Shown here in pieces: positions 51,196 to 60,669 of a DNA stretch of 64,000 nt (position 1 is the stretch's first letter; the number at the start of each line of letters is the position of its first letter). The translations under genes and the position numbers were made by a program. Source of the DNA: Hymenobacter armeniacus (GTDB taxonomy: Bacteria > Bacteroidota > Bacteroidia > Cytophagales > Hymenobacteraceae); the NCBI RefSeq assembly GCF_014699055.1, contig NZ_JACXAC010000003.1:434001-498000 (forward strand), read 5' to 3'. Under the pieces are notes generated by a model. It saw nothing but the letters and a program-made list of their open reading frames with translations. It did not search any database and was not told the DNA's origin.

Positions 51196-52590
51196 ATGGC
51201 ATTGCAATTTGATTTGGTCGTGGTCGGCAGCGGCCCCGGTGGGTACGTGGCCGCCATTCGGGCGTCGCAGTTGGGGTTGAAAGTGGGCGTCATCGAGCGC
51301 GAGTCGCTGGGCGGCATCTGCCTGAACTGGGGCTGCATTCCCACCAAAGCCCTGCTCAAGTCGGCGCAGGTGTTTGAATACCTCAACCACGCCGCCGATT
51401 ACGGCCTCAAAGCCGACGGCGTGGGCTACGATTTCGGGGCCGTCATCGCGCGCAGCCGCGGCGTGGCCGACGGCATGAGCAAGGGCATCAACTTCCTGTT
51501 CAAGAAGAACAAGATTGAAACCATCATGGGCACCGGCAAGCTGCTGGCCCCCGGCAAAGTGGAAGTAACCAAGGCCGACGGCAGCAAGGAAACGGTGGAA
51601 GCGAAATCCATCATCCTGGCCACCGGCGCCCGCTCGCGCGAGCTGCCGGCCCTGCCCATCGACAACCAGAAAATCATCGGCTACCGCAAGGCCATGGCCA
51701 TGGAGCAGCTGCCCAAGCGCCTCGTGGTGGTGGGTTCGGGCGCCATTGGCGTCGAGTTTGCCTATTTCTACCGCACCATGGGCTCGGAAGTGACGGTGGT
51801 GGAATACCTGCCCCGCATCGTGCCGGTGGAAGACGAAGAAGTGTCGCGCCAGATGGAGAAGTCGTTCCGCAAAATCGGCGTGAACGTGCTCACCAGCGCC
51901 GAAGTTACCAAGGTGGACACCGCCGGTACCGGCTGCAAAGTGACCATCAAAACCGCCAAGGGCGAGCAGGTGATTGAGTGCGACGTGGTGCTGAGCGCCG
52001 CCGGTGTGGTCACCAACCTCGAAAACATCGGCCTCGAAGAGCTGGGCATCAAGGTGGAGCGTGGCCGCGTGATTGTGGACGACTACTACCAGACCAACGT
52101 GCCCGGCATCTACGCCATCGGCGACATCGTGCCCGGCCCCGCGCTGGCCCACGTGGCCTCGGCCGAAGGCATCATCTGCGTCGAGAAAATCGCCGGCCAC
52201 CACCCGGAGCCCCTCAACTACCAGAACATCCCCGGCTGCACCTACGCCTCGCCCGAAATTGCGAGTGTGGGCTACACCGAAGCCGAAGCCAAGGAAAAAG
52301 GCTACGACGTGCTGGTGGGCAAATTCCCGTTCTCGGCCTCTGGCAAAGCCAGCGCCGGCGGCGTGAAAGACGGCTTCGTGAAAGTCATCTTCGACAAGAA
52401 GTACGGCGAATGGCTCGGCGCCCACATGATTGGCTCGAACGTGACCGAGATGATTGCCGAGGTCGTGGTGGCCCGCAAGCTGGAAACCACCGGCCACGAA
52501 ATCATCAAGGCCGTGCACCCGCACCCCACCATGTCGGAAGCCATCATGGAGGCGGCTGCGGCGGCGTACGGCGAGGTGATTCACTTGTAG
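51196..52590 (+). CDS. lpdA: Dihydrolipoyl dehydrogenase
   Basis: 464 residues, family length. FDLVVVGSGPGGYVAAIRASQLG binds FAD; SLGGICLNWGCIPTKALLKSA carries the redox-active Cys pair (CLNWGC). VVVGSGAIGVEFAYFYRTMG binds NAD and YAIGDIVPGPALAHVASAEG is the second FAD block. IKAVHPHPTMSEAIMEAA has the catalytic His-Glu dyad at the dimer interface. It reoxidises dihydrolipoamide of the 2-oxo acid dehydrogenase and glycine cleavage complexes. ATG 51196 is chosen because the family starts a few residues before the FAD loop; ATG 51169 would add MYFFLSQNS. A bidirectional terminator follows. Confidence 0.96.
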   Translation: MALQFDLVVVGSGPGGYVAAIRASQLGLKVGVIERESLGGICLNWGCIPTKALLKSAQVFEYLNHAADYGLKADGVGYDFGAVIARSRGVADGMSKGINFLFKKNKIETIMGTGKLLAPGKVEVTKADGSKETVEAKSIILATGARSRELPALPIDNQKIIGYRKAMAMEQLPKRLVVVGSGAIGVEFAYFYRTMGSEVTVVEYLPRIVPVEDEEVSRQMEKSFRKIGVNVLTSAEVTKVDTAGTGCKVTIKTAKGEQVIECDVVLSAAGVVTNLENIGLEELGIKVERGRVIVDDYYQTNVPGIYAIGDIVPGPALAHVASAEGIICVEKIAGHHPEPLNYQNIPGCTYASPEIASVGYTEAEAKEKGYDVLVGKFPFSASGKASAGGVKDGFVKVIFDKKYGEWLGAHMIGSNVTEMIAEVVVARKLETTGHEIIKAVHPHPTMSEAIMEAAAAAYGEVIHL

Positions 52591-52599
52591 GTTGATTTC

Positions 52600-52649
52600 A
52601 GCCCCAACAAAAAAGCCTCTGTCGTAGCAGGGGCTTTTTTGTTGGGGCT
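52600..52649. terminator. Bidirectional intrinsic terminator
   Basis: AGCCCCAACAAAAAAGCC pairs perfectly with GGCTTTTTTGTTGGGGCT (52632-52649), with T-runs in both orientations. It ends lpdA (+) and the convergent TPR gene (-). Confidence 0.9.
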
Positions 52650-52682
52650 GTATTCGATTGAAGCCTTTATGGGCACTGTTGC

Positions 52683-53606
52683 CTATTTCCGGCGGCAGCC
52701 GGCCGCTAGCAGCGCGTCCAATTCGTTTCGGTAGATACCGAAAACACCCAGCGAGTCGGCGTGCAACAGGTCGCGGCAACTTTCGGAGGGTTTGGCCAAC
52801 GAGGCGTAAATCTTGCCGCGGGTTAGGTACGCATAGCCGTTTTGGGGGCTGAGCCGGATGGAGGCCTGGATGTCGGCAAGGGCCTCGGCGGTTTGGTCCA
52901 TCCGGAGGCGGCACTTGGCCCGGTTGGCCAAGGCGTAGGCATTCTTGGGGTTGTAGCGCAGCGCTTCGTTGAAGCTTTGCAACGCGGCTTGGGGTTTGTC
53001 CATTTCCAGGTACAAAAATCCCAGGTTGGAGTGCGTGTCGCTGGAAGTTGGGTTCAGTTCCAATGCTTTGGCGTAATCATCGAGCGCCAACTGGAAGCGG
53101 CCGGCCTTGCGGTGAAGCACGGCCCGGCAGCTAAGAGCGTTCCAGTTGGTGGGCAGCACGGCCAGGGCGCGGGTGTAGTATTTCAGTGCTTGCTCGTTTT
53201 CGTCGAGGTTGGCGTACGTCCAAGCCAGTCCGGTGAGTACCTGCGAGTTCAGGGAATCGAGTATTACGGCTCGGCGGTAGTAACCCTCGGCCACGCGCGA
53301 CTGGCCCAAGTCGTTGTGTAAGGCGCCCAGATAATAGAGTACCTCGGGGTTGTGGTCGCCCCCGCCAGCTGCGCCCAGTTCCAGGTCCGGACGGGCTTTG
53401 TCGTACTGGTCGAGGTGGTAATAGGCAATGCCCCGGGCTTGATGGTAGCGCCAGTTTGCAGCGTCGGTGGCCAGGGCCTTGTCGAATTCAGCTACGGCAG
53501 CAGCGTAGTTGCGGGTGGCCATGTAGCGGTTGCCACTGTCGAAGTGGCGGGTCGTGCTGCAGGCCAACAGCAGGGCCAAAGGCAGGAAGCGGAAATAGTT
53601 GGTCAT
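52683..53606 (-). CDS. TPR-repeat lipoprotein
   Basis: 307 residues from ATG 53606. NYFRFLPLALLLACSTTRHF is a lipoprotein signal (LLLAC). Seven or more tetratricopeptide repeats fill ~35-290: DSGNRYMATRNYAAAVAEFD, ANWRYHQARGIAYYHLDQYD, PEVLYYLGALHNDLGQSRVA, SQVLTGLAWTYANLDENEQA, NWNALSCRAVLHRKAGRFQL, SDTHSNLGFLYLEMDKPQAA, AYALANRAKCRLRMDQTAEA. Such super-helices bind partner proteins; the partner is unknown. It is convergent with lpdA. Confidence 0.85.
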   Translation of the reverse strand: MTNYFRFLPLALLLACSTTRHFDSGNRYMATRNYAAAVAEFDKALATDAANWRYHQARGIAYYHLDQYDKARPDLELGAAGGGDHNPEVLYYLGALHNDLGQSRVAEGYYRRAVILDSLNSQVLTGLAWTYANLDENEQALKYYTRALAVLPTNWNALSCRAVLHRKAGRFQLALDDYAKALELNPTSSDTHSNLGFLYLEMDKPQAALQSFNEALRYNPKNAYALANRAKCRLRMDQTAEALADIQASIRLSPQNGYAYLTRGKIYASLAKPSESCRDLLHADSLGVFGIYRNELDALLAAGCRRK

Positions 53607-53696
53607 GAACGAGAAGACGTCGTGCCACTCACAATTAAAGGTCAAGAAACAGCCAAGTTACGCTGCAGAGCGAAGAGCAGAACCATGTGGTACGCC

Positions 53697-54632
53697 TCAC
53701 TCCCGGGCCGTTTCCACCGCCGCAGCCGGCTCCTTCACCGCCTTGGGTTTCTGGCTCACCAGCCACACGCCCAGGAAAATAAGCGCTGCCTGCCCGGCCT
53801 TGCCCCAGGTGAGGTGGTCTTTGCCGAGGCTCACAGCGATGAGCACGGCCAGCACCGGCTGCAGATAGATGTAGACGCCCAGCAGGGCGGGGGAGGCGTA
53901 CTTCAGGGCCCAGTTATTCAGCAGGTAGGCGAAGATGGTGAGGAAGAAAATCATGAACCCGACCTCGGCCCAGATGTAGGGCGGGAAGCTGGCATAGTCG
54001 GCGTGCACGGCCTCGCGCCAGCCGAAGGGAATGGCGATGCAGCCGCCCACCAGAAACACCCGGCTCAGCACCGTAAACGGGTGATACTTGCGCATAAGCG
54101 GCGTGACGATGACCAGGTAAATGCCAAATACTGTGGCGTTGAGCAGAATGAAAATGTTGCCCAGCGTGCCCTGCGGGTACACGGCCGCCGTTTGGGCGTT
54201 GCGGCCCAGAATGAGCGAGGCCGCGCCCACGGCGCCCACCCCGATGCCCAGCGCCCGGGGCAGCGTGATGCGCTCGCTCAGCAGCACGGCCGAGGCAATG
54301 ACCACCACAATGGGCGCCACCGTTTGCAGCAGCGAGGCGCTGATGGGGGCCGTCAGGTTCAGGCCCGAAAAGAACAGGAGCTGGTTGAGCCCGATGCCCA
54401 GCACCCCGCAGGCAACGGAGCGGAGGTTGTCGGCCCGGCCGATGATTTTGTCGTGGCGGGCCACCAGAAACTTGATGCCGGCGAAGAAAATGATGGCCCC
54501 CAGGATGCGCAGCGTGACGATGCCGAACGGGTGAAGGTAGTGTGGCATCACGTCCTTCGACAGGCTATAATTGGCCGCGTAGATGATGGTGACGACGAGA
54601 AGGGCCGCGTGCACGCGGAGTTGGTTGCGCAT
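53697..54632 (-). CDS. EamA/DMT-superfamily transporter
   Basis: 311 residues with ten hydrophobic helices in two five-helix EamA repeats. First half: AALLVVTIIYAANYSLSK, PFGIVTLRILGAIIFFAG, GLNQLLFFSGLNLTAPISASLLQTVAPIVVVIASAVLLSERITL. Second half: LNATVFGIYLVIVTPLMR, LLNNWALKYASPALLGVYIYLQPVLAVLIAVSLGKDHLTWGK. Such carriers export metabolites or amino acids across the inner membrane. The C-terminal tail is short and charged. The exported compound is unknown. Confidence 0.9.
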   Translation of the reverse strand: MRNQLRVHAALLVVTIIYAANYSLSKDVMPHYLHPFGIVTLRILGAIIFFAGIKFLVARHDKIIGRADNLRSVACGVLGIGLNQLLFFSGLNLTAPISASLLQTVAPIVVVIASAVLLSERITLPRALGIGVGAVGAASLILGRNAQTAAVYPQGTLGNIFILLNATVFGIYLVIVTPLMRKYHPFTVLSRVFLVGGCIAIPFGWREAVHADYASFPPYIWAEVGFMIFFLTIFAYLLNNWALKYASPALLGVYIYLQPVLAVLIAVSLGKDHLTWGKAGQAALIFLGVWLVSQKPKAVKEPAAAVETARE

Positions 54633-54713
54633 AGGAAAGGAGCAAAGCGCGCCGTGACGCGGGCCACAAAGGTCGCGCCGCGACGCCCGAATGCCTTGCC
54701 GGGCCGGGACGTT

Positions 54714-56210
54714 TTATTCCCGGCTGCCCATAATTTTTAGCAGCGTACCCCCGGCCACGGTGGGTTCGGACTGCGCCCGGTAATGGCGGAGCACATAGCG
54801 CCGGGTCGAATCGGCGCCAACCAGCAGCCGCTGCCCCGGGCGCAGGTGCTGCAAGTGGGCCGGAGCAGGCCCCACCACCGCCAAGTCTACGCCCGCTTCG
54901 CGCAGCGCGGCCTTGTAAAACAGCAACACCGCCGGGTAGCGTTCGGCTTGCACAAGGGTGACGGCGCGGGGCGGCGGCAACTGCAGCAGCGGCGGCAATT
55001 GGTAGCCGTGGTGCAGCATGGGGTCGGTTTTTTCATCTTCCCAGCGCCCATGCTCGTGGTAGAGCAGCAGGCCCGCCGGCACCGCCGTGGCCACGGCGAG
55101 GAGGCCGGCCACCACCGGTCGCGGCCAGTGCCAGCGCGCCCGCACCAGCAGCACGAGGTGCTCCAGGCCCAGCGCGCAGAGCAGGGCGGCCATGGGGTAG
55201 ACCGGCGCGCTGTACCACCCCAGCCTAGTGCGGGCGGCCGAGATGATGACCAGAAAAGTGACCACGAGCAGTCCGGCAAACCGGGCAAACAGCCGCTTGG
55301 GCCGCGCCGCTGCGGCACCTGAGCTGGCCAGCCAGCCCCCCACGGGCAGCAGCCAGCTCCACGTGAGCAAGCCCGGAAAAAGCAGCCGCTGAAAATACAC
55401 CCACCACGGATACTGCACTGTGACAAGGTGCTGACTGATGCGGCCGTACCAGTCGTTGAACCAGGTGGCCGCCAGATAGCCCGGCGCGGCGGTTTCGCGC
55501 AGCCAGTAGAACAGCGCCAGCGGGCCAAACGCCGCCAGAACGACCCCGTACGTGCGCCATTGCCGGGCGGCCCAGCGCCCGCCGGGCAGTGCCAGCCACC
55601 CCGCGCCCACGGCGGGCAGCAGCAGCACCGCGGCCGCCGACTTGGTGAGCAATGCCAGCGCAAACCACGCGGCGCCCCGCCACAGTTGCTTGGTCTGCCG
55701 GTCGTGCGCGTACTGGTACCACTGCAGGGCCGTTGCCGTGAGCGTCAGGGTGAGCAGCGCGTCATAATCGCCGAACCGGGCCACGTGAGTGCCGTTGAAG
55801 CCGGGGCTGGTGGCCAGTGTCAAGGCCGCGAATGTGCCCACGAATCGGCTCTGCAGCGTGCGGCGCCCAAACCGGTAGAGCAGCCAGGCAGTGCCCATGG
55901 CGGCCACCAGCGAGGGCAAGCGAAGCGCCCACAGGTTGTGGCCCAGCAGCCGCAGGCAGCCGGCCTGCAGCCAAATGAGCAGCGGCGGCTTGGTGTTCCA
56001 CAGGTCGGGCTGCCCGTTGTAGCGCGTGATGAGCCAGTCGCCGCTTTGCAGCATTTCAGTCGCGTTCACGGCCAGGCGGGCTTCGTCCCACACGTGCAGG
56101 ACCGGCGTTCCCGCCTTCCAGCCAAACAGCACCGCCACGGCCCCCAGCAGCGCCAGCACTAGCCAGTCGATGCGGGAAGCTGCCCCAAAACGCCGCCAGA
56201 AAGATGCCAT
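54714..56210 (-). CDS. ArnT/PMT-like membrane glycosyltransferase (GT39/GT83 type)
   Basis: 498 residues from ATG 56210; the longer open frame overlaps the divergent rarA gene. IDWLVLALLGAVAVLFGW is the first helix. The first periplasmic loop HVWDEARLAVNATEMLQSGDWL has the catalytic Asp-Glu pair and WNTKPPLLIWLQA is the next block; about ten helices follow. A C-terminal soluble tail (~390-498) ends TLLKIMGSRE. Family members use polyprenyl-phosphate sugars to modify lipid A or proteins. TACCTTTA, a near -7 box, lies 4 bases before the start. Donor and acceptor are unknown. Confidence 0.88.
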   Translation of the reverse strand: MASFWRRFGAASRIDWLVLALLGAVAVLFGWKAGTPVLHVWDEARLAVNATEMLQSGDWLITRYNGQPDLWNTKPPLLIWLQAGCLRLLGHNLWALRLPSLVAAMGTAWLLYRFGRRTLQSRFVGTFAALTLATSPGFNGTHVARFGDYDALLTLTLTATALQWYQYAHDRQTKQLWRGAAWFALALLTKSAAAVLLLPAVGAGWLALPGGRWAARQWRTYGVVLAAFGPLALFYWLRETAAPGYLAATWFNDWYGRISQHLVTVQYPWWVYFQRLLFPGLLTWSWLLPVGGWLASSGAAAARPKRLFARFAGLLVVTFLVIISAARTRLGWYSAPVYPMAALLCALGLEHLVLLVRARWHWPRPVVAGLLAVATAVPAGLLLYHEHGRWEDEKTDPMLHHGYQLPPLLQLPPPRAVTLVQAERYPAVLLFYKAALREAGVDLAVVGPAPAHLQHLRPGQRLLVGADSTRRYVLRHYRAQSEPTVAGGTLLKIMGSRE

Positions 56211-56367
56211 GCCTAAAGGTAGTCGTGACCGCCGCTGGCCAGGTCCGAAGCAGCTGCCCAGGGGAAGCGTTTCAGGCCCCGGGCACGTATGGAACCCGCA
56301 GTGGCAACCGGCCACTTTTCTGGCCGTTGAAACCTGCCCTTGCCCGACCTTTGCCCAAAACCCTGCC

Positions 56368-57696
56368 ATGGCCTCCCTCTTTCCCGACGACGAACCCACC
56401 GCCTTCACCCCGCCGCCCACGCCCGGGCCCGACGCGCCCCTGGCCGAGCGCCAGCGCCCGCGCCGCCTGGCCGACTACGCCGGCCAGCAGCACCTGGTGG
56501 GCGAAGCCGGGGTGTTGCGCCGCTATTTGAATTCTGGCCGGCTGCCCAGCCTCATCCTGTGGGGGCCGCCCGGCGTGGGCAAAACCACCCTGGCCCACTT
56601 GCTGGCGAGCGAGCTGAAGCAGCCCTTCTCGGCCCTGAGCGCCATCAACGCGGGCGTGAAAGACGTGCGCGACGTCATCGAGAAAGCCAAGCGGCAACGG
56701 GGCACGGTGTTGTTTATCGACGAAATTCACCGCTTCAGCAAAGCCCAGCAGGACGCCTTGCTGGGAGCGGTGGAGCACGGCACGGTCACGCTCATTGGCG
56801 CCACCACCGAGAATCCGTCGTTTGAAGTCATTCCGGCCTTGCTCTCGCGCTGCCAGGTGTACGTGCTGGAGCCGCTGAGCGCGGAAACCCTGCGCGACCT
56901 GGTGAAGAAGGCCCTAACCGAAGACGCGGCCATGCAGCAAAAAAAGGTGAAGCTGGTGGAGGACCACGCCCTGCTGGCCCTGAGCGGCGGCGACGCCCGC
57001 AAGCTGCTCAACCTGCTCGAAATTGTGGTGCAGAGCACGCCGCCCGACAAAAAGGGCGTCGTGCAGGTGACCGATGCCGTGGTGCAGCAAGTGGCCCAGC
57101 GCCCGCTGGCGCGCTACGACAAAGGCGGTGAAATGCACTACGACGTCATTTCGGCCTTCATCAAAAGCATGCGCGGCTCCGACCCCAACGCCGCGCTCTA
57201 CTACCTGGCCGTGATGCTGGAAGGCGGCGAAGACGTGAAGTTCATTGCCCGGCGCATGGTTATTCTGGCTTCCGAGGACATCGGCAACGCCAACCCCAAC
57301 GCCCTGATGCTGGCCACGAGCTGCTTCCAGGCCTGCACCGTCATCGGCCTGCCCGAGTCCGACCTCATTCTGGCCCAAACGGTGGTGTACTTGGCCACCT
57401 CGCCCAAGAGCAACGCCTCGTACCTGGCCATCAGGGCGGCGCAGGCCGAGGTGAAGGCCCACGGCGTGTACCCCGTGCCGGTGCCGCTGCGCAACGCCCC
57501 CACGCGCCTGATGAAACAGCTCGGCTACGGCAAGGAGTACGCCTACTCGCACAACGGCGAAGGCAATTTCGAGGAGCAGGAGTTTCTGCCCGACGCCCTC
57601 AGCGGCACCCGGTTCTACGAGCCCGGCCACAACGCCAGCGAGCAGAAAATTCAGGAGCGCCTGCGCGGCTGGTGGGGCGAAAAGTATGGCTATTAG
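56368..57696 (+). CDS. rarA: Replication-associated recombination protein A (RarA/MgsA)
   Basis: 442 residues, family length. [23 protein letters not shown] opens it; [19 protein letters not shown] is Walker A and [20 protein letters not shown]alker [23 protein letters not shown] contains sensor 1 and the arginine finger. [32 protein letters not shown] marks the C-terminal MgsA-type domain. It is a DNA-dependent AAA+ ATPase acting at stalled replication forks. ATG 56368 is preceded by GACCTTTG (56346-56353) with TTG at 56327 as a -33 candidate. It diverges from the ArnT-like gene. Confidence 0.95.
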   Translation: MASLFPDDEPTAFTPPPTPGPDAPLAERQRPRRLADYAGQQHLVGEAGVLRRYLNSGRLPSLILWGPPGVGKTTLAHLLASELKQPFSALSAINAGVKDVRDVIEKAKRQRGTVLFIDEIHRFSKAQQDALLGAVEHGTVTLIGATTENPSFEVIPALLSRCQVYVLEPLSAETLRDLVKKALTEDAAMQQKKVKLVEDHALLALSGGDARKLLNLLEIVVQSTPPDKKGVVQVTDAVVQQVAQRPLARYDKGGEMHYDVISAFIKSMRGSDPNAALYYLAVMLEGGEDVKFIARRMVILASEDIGNANPNALMLATSCFQACTVIGLPESDLILAQTVVYLATSPKSNASYLAIRAAQAEVKAHGVYPVPVPLRNAPTRLMKQLGYGKEYAYSHNGEGNFEEQEFLPDALSGTRFYEPGHNASEQKIQERLRGWWGEKYGY

Positions 57697-57903
57697 GCGG
57701 CAAAATAGGCTGTTTTGACGGGTGGCGAAGGCCTCGCTGCCGTTCGGCGAAGATTTAGCTTTTCTGTAATGCCCGGCAAAGTCAAACGATACAACGGCTT
57801 GTAACTTGCCAGCTCATTGGGAAGCGCAGGAGTGGCCAACGGCTTACGCCTGCCGCTCAGGCATTCAGTTCATTCCGTCACCATCCGTTAAATCTGCGGT
57901 CTC

Positions 57904-59679
57904 ATGCGTCAGTTTTTTAAATACGTGCTGGCCACCCTCGTCGGGCTGGTCGCATTCAGTTTCATTGGGTTTTTGGTGCTGGCGGGCATCATTGGGGCGG
58001 CGGCCAGCGCCGGCGAGCACAAGAAGGTGGCCGCCAACTCGGTGCTCGAACTCAAGCTGAACGAACCCCTCGCCGAACGCGGGCGCGACAGCAAGTTCAA
58101 TTTCGGCGGCAACAACTCGGCCACGGGCCTGGTGAACCTGAAGGAAGCCATTCGCCGCGCCAAAACCGACGGCGACATCAAGGGCATTCTGCTCAACCTG
58201 GGCATTGTGCAGGGCGGCATGGCGTCGTTGGAGGAAGTGCGCGACGCCTTGCTTGACTTCAAGAAGAGCGGCAAATTCGTGGTGGCCTACCACGAAATCG
58301 CCTCCGAAAAGAGCTTCTACCTGTCGTCGGTGGCCAACGAAATCTACCTCAACCCCCAGGGCACGCTCGAGTTCAACGGCCTGAGCTCGGAGGTGCTGTT
58401 CTACAAGCGGCTCTTCGACAAGGCCGGCATTCAGCCCTACATCTTCCGGGTGGGCTCGTTCAAAAGCGCCGTGGAGCCCTTTTTCCGCGAGAACTTCTCC
58501 GATTCGGCCCGCTACCAGACCGTGTCGTTCCTGAACTCCATCAACGGCTACATGGTGGGCCAGGTGGCCAAGGCCCGCGGCATCGACCCCGCCCGCCTCA
58601 AGGTCATCTCCGACTCGATGCTGGTGCACAACGCCCCCGACGCCCTGCGCCTGAAGCTGGTGAGCAAGCTCGGCTACTTCGATGAGGTGCAGGACTACAT
58701 GCGCGGCAAGCTCGACCTGGCCAAAGACAAGAAACCCAACCTGGTGACCCTGAGCGAGTACACCAAAAACGACGAAGCCGACGAAAACGAAGGCAAAACC
58801 AGCGGCAACCGCATTGCCGTGATTTATGCCGAAGGCGACATCGTGACCGGCAAGGGCTCCGACGACAACATCGGCAGCACCAAGTTTGCCGAGGCCATCC
58901 GCAAGGCCCGCCTCGACGACAAGGTGAAGGCCGTGGTGCTGCGCATCAACTCGCCCGGCGGCTCGTCGCTGGCGTCCGACATCATCTACCGCGAGGTGGT
59001 GCTCACCAAGAAAGTGAAGCCCATTATTGCCAGCATGAGCGACGTGGCGGCGTCGGGCGGCTACTACATTGCCATGGCCTGCGACACCATTGTGGCCCAT
59101 CCGAACACCATCACGGGCTCCATTGGCGTGTTTGGGGTGTTGCCCAACATTCAGCCGCTGCTGGCCGACAAGCTCGGCATCACGGTTGACCGCGTGACTA
59201 CCGGTAGGTTTTCCGACCTGCCCACCATCACCCGGCCGTTGTCGGAGTTTGAGAAGCGCACCCTGCAGGAAGAAGTGAACCGCATCTACGCCGACTTCAC
59301 CAGCAAGGCCGCGCAGGGCCGCCACATGCCCGTGGAGCGCCTGCGCCGCCTGGCCTCCGGCCGCGTGTGGAGCGGCCTCGAAGCCAAGAGCAACGGCCTC
59401 GTGGACGTGCTGGGCGACTACCAGGACGCGTTGAAGATTGCCGCGGCCCGCGCCCACCTCAAAGCCGACGACTACCGCGTGCAGCGCCTGCCGCGGCAGC
59501 GCTCGGAGATTGAAAGCCTGCTGAGCACCTTTGGGATGGGCGACGACAACGACGAGGCCAAAACCAAAGCGCTGAAAGCCGAGCTTGGGCCGCTCTACCC
59601 GGCCTACGCCCAATACCAGCAGCTCATGCAGATGCGCGGCGTGCAGGCCCGCCTGCCGTACACGCTCGACATTCAGTAA
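57904..59679 (+). CDS. sppA: Signal peptide peptidase SppA, long (67K) type
   Basis: 591 residues. An N-terminal helix (YVLATLVGLVAFSFIGFLVLAGIIG) anchors two ClpP-like domains, the long SppA form. RVGSFKSAVEPFFREN in the first domain matches the Lys-bearing motif of E. coli SppA (GTYKSAVEPF); RINSPGGSSLASDII in the second carries the Ser nucleophile. SDVAASGGYYIAMACD and HPNTITGSIGVFG complete the fold. It cleaves signal peptides left in the membrane after secretion. The 207-base upstream gap has TAACTTG at 57802 as a poor -7 candidate; nothing else is visible there. Confidence 0.94.
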   Translation: MRQFFKYVLATLVGLVAFSFIGFLVLAGIIGAAASAGEHKKVAANSVLELKLNEPLAERGRDSKFNFGGNNSATGLVNLKEAIRRAKTDGDIKGILLNLGIVQGGMASLEEVRDALLDFKKSGKFVVAYHEIASEKSFYLSSVANEIYLNPQGTLEFNGLSSEVLFYKRLFDKAGIQPYIFRVGSFKSAVEPFFRENFSDSARYQTVSFLNSINGYMVGQVAKARGIDPARLKVISDSMLVHNAPDALRLKLVSKLGYFDEVQDYMRGKLDLAKDKKPNLVTLSEYTKNDEADENEGKTSGNRIAVIYAEGDIVTGKGSDDNIGSTKFAEAIRKARLDDKVKAVVLRINSPGGSSLASDIIYREVVLTKKVKPIIASMSDVAASGGYYIAMACDTIVAHPNTITGSIGVFGVLPNIQPLLADKLGITVDRVTTGRFSDLPTITRPLSEFEKRTLQEEVNRIYADFTSKAAQGRHMPVERLRRLASGRVWSGLEAKSNGLVDVLGDYQDALKIAAARAHLKADDYRVQRLPRQRSEIESLLSTFGMGDDNDEAKTKALKAELGPLYPAYAQYQQLMQMRGVQARLPYTLDIQ

Positions 59680-59695
59680 CCCGATTAGTAAACGT

Positions 59696-59804
59696 CTGTC
59701 ATCCTCAGCTGGCGTCCGCGTCGCGAAGGGCCTTCTTCCTGTTGAACTCGTCGTTCGCACGTGAGAAGGTCCTTCGCGGCGCGGACGCCAGATGAGGATG
59801 ACAG
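59696..59804. repeat. Long intergenic inverted repeat (GTCATCCTCAGCTGGCGTC class)
   Basis: CTGTCATCCTCAGCTGGCGT at the left is complemented (with mismatches) by ACGCCAGATGAGGATGACAG ending at 59804, and GCGAAGG/CCTTCGC pairing extends the stem. It is a diverged relative of the copy at 3272, lying between sppA and the phosphorylase gene. Confidence 0.75.
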
Positions 59805-59826
59805 TTTTTGTAAATTCTTCCACTTT

Positions 59827-60648
59827 ATGATGCAGGACCTCCGCGCGGCCGCCGCGTACATCCAGGCGCACTCCAACTCCTTCCAGCCCGACACGGGCAT
59901 CATTCTCGGCACGGGCCTGGGCGCCCTGGCCCGCGAGGTGGAGGTGGAGCACGAAATCAACTACGCCGACATTCCCAACTTCCCGCTTTCCACTGTCGAA
60001 AGCCACGCCGGGCGCCTGCTGCTGGGCCGCATGGCCGGCAAAAAGGTGGCCGTGCTGCAAGGCCGTTTCCACTATTACGAAGGCTACAGCATGCAGCAGG
60101 TGGCCATGCCGGTGCGGGTGCTCAAGCTGCTGGGCATCGGCCGGCTGCTGGTGAGCAACGCCGCCGGCGGCCTCAACCCCGATTTCAACATCGCCGACCT
60201 GATGCTGATTGACGACCACATCAACCTGCAGCCCGGCAACCCGCTCATCGGCCCCAACCCCGACGAGCTGGGCCCGCGCTTCCCCGACATGTTTGCGCCC
60301 TACGACGCCGACCTGCTGGCCCGCGCCGAAGCCGCCGCCCAGGCGCTGGGCCAGGCCGGCACCACCCGGCGCGGCGTGTACGCCAGCGTGCCCGGCCCCA
60401 TGCTCGAAACGCCCGCCGAGTACCGCTACCTGCGCACCATCGGGGCCGATGCCGTGGGCATGAGCACGGTGCCCGAAGTCATTGCCGCGCGCCACCTGGG
60501 CTTACCGGTGCTGGCCGTGTCGGTCATCACCGATTTGTGCGCGCCCGGCCACCTCAAGCCCGTGGTGCTGGCCGACATTTTCGCCGCCGCCGGGGCTGCC
60601 GAGCCTCGCCTAACGGCCCTTATCAAGGCCGTGGTGGAGGGCCTGTAG
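59827..60648 (+). CDS. Purine nucleoside phosphorylase
   Basis: 273 residues, trimeric PNP length. GIILGTGLGALAREVEVE holds the phosphate-binding Ser/Gly loop region. VAVLQGRFHYYEGYSMQQV, LLVSNAAGGLNPDFNIADLMLIDDHINL, YASVPGPMLETPAEYRYLRTIGADAVGMSTVPE and VITDLCAPG are the PNP/MTAP signatures. In VITDLCAPG an Asp replaces the Asn common to guanine/hypoxanthine-specific PNPs (the usual text is VTN), which could alter base preference towards adenine-type bases. It phosphorolyses purine nucleosides for salvage. The ATG at 59827 follows the inverted repeat by 22 bases. Confidence 0.92.
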   Translation: MMQDLRAAAAYIQAHSNSFQPDTGIILGTGLGALAREVEVEHEINYADIPNFPLSTVESHAGRLLLGRMAGKKVAVLQGRFHYYEGYSMQQVAMPVRVLKLLGIGRLLVSNAAGGLNPDFNIADLMLIDDHINLQPGNPLIGPNPDELGPRFPDMFAPYDADLLARAEAAAQALGQAGTTRRGVYASVPGPMLETPAEYRYLRTIGADAVGMSTVPEVIAARHLGLPVLAVSVITDLCAPGHLKPVVLADIFAAAGAAEPRLTALIKAVVEGL

Positions 60649-60669
60649 AACAAGATACTAGCTCAAATG

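Noticed and set aside
3272..59804. Reading the long intergenic inverted repeats as simple intrinsic terminators
   Set aside because: Arms of 30 bases or more with loops of 20-80 bases and no consistent T-run do not fit; true terminators in the window are short stems with T-runs.
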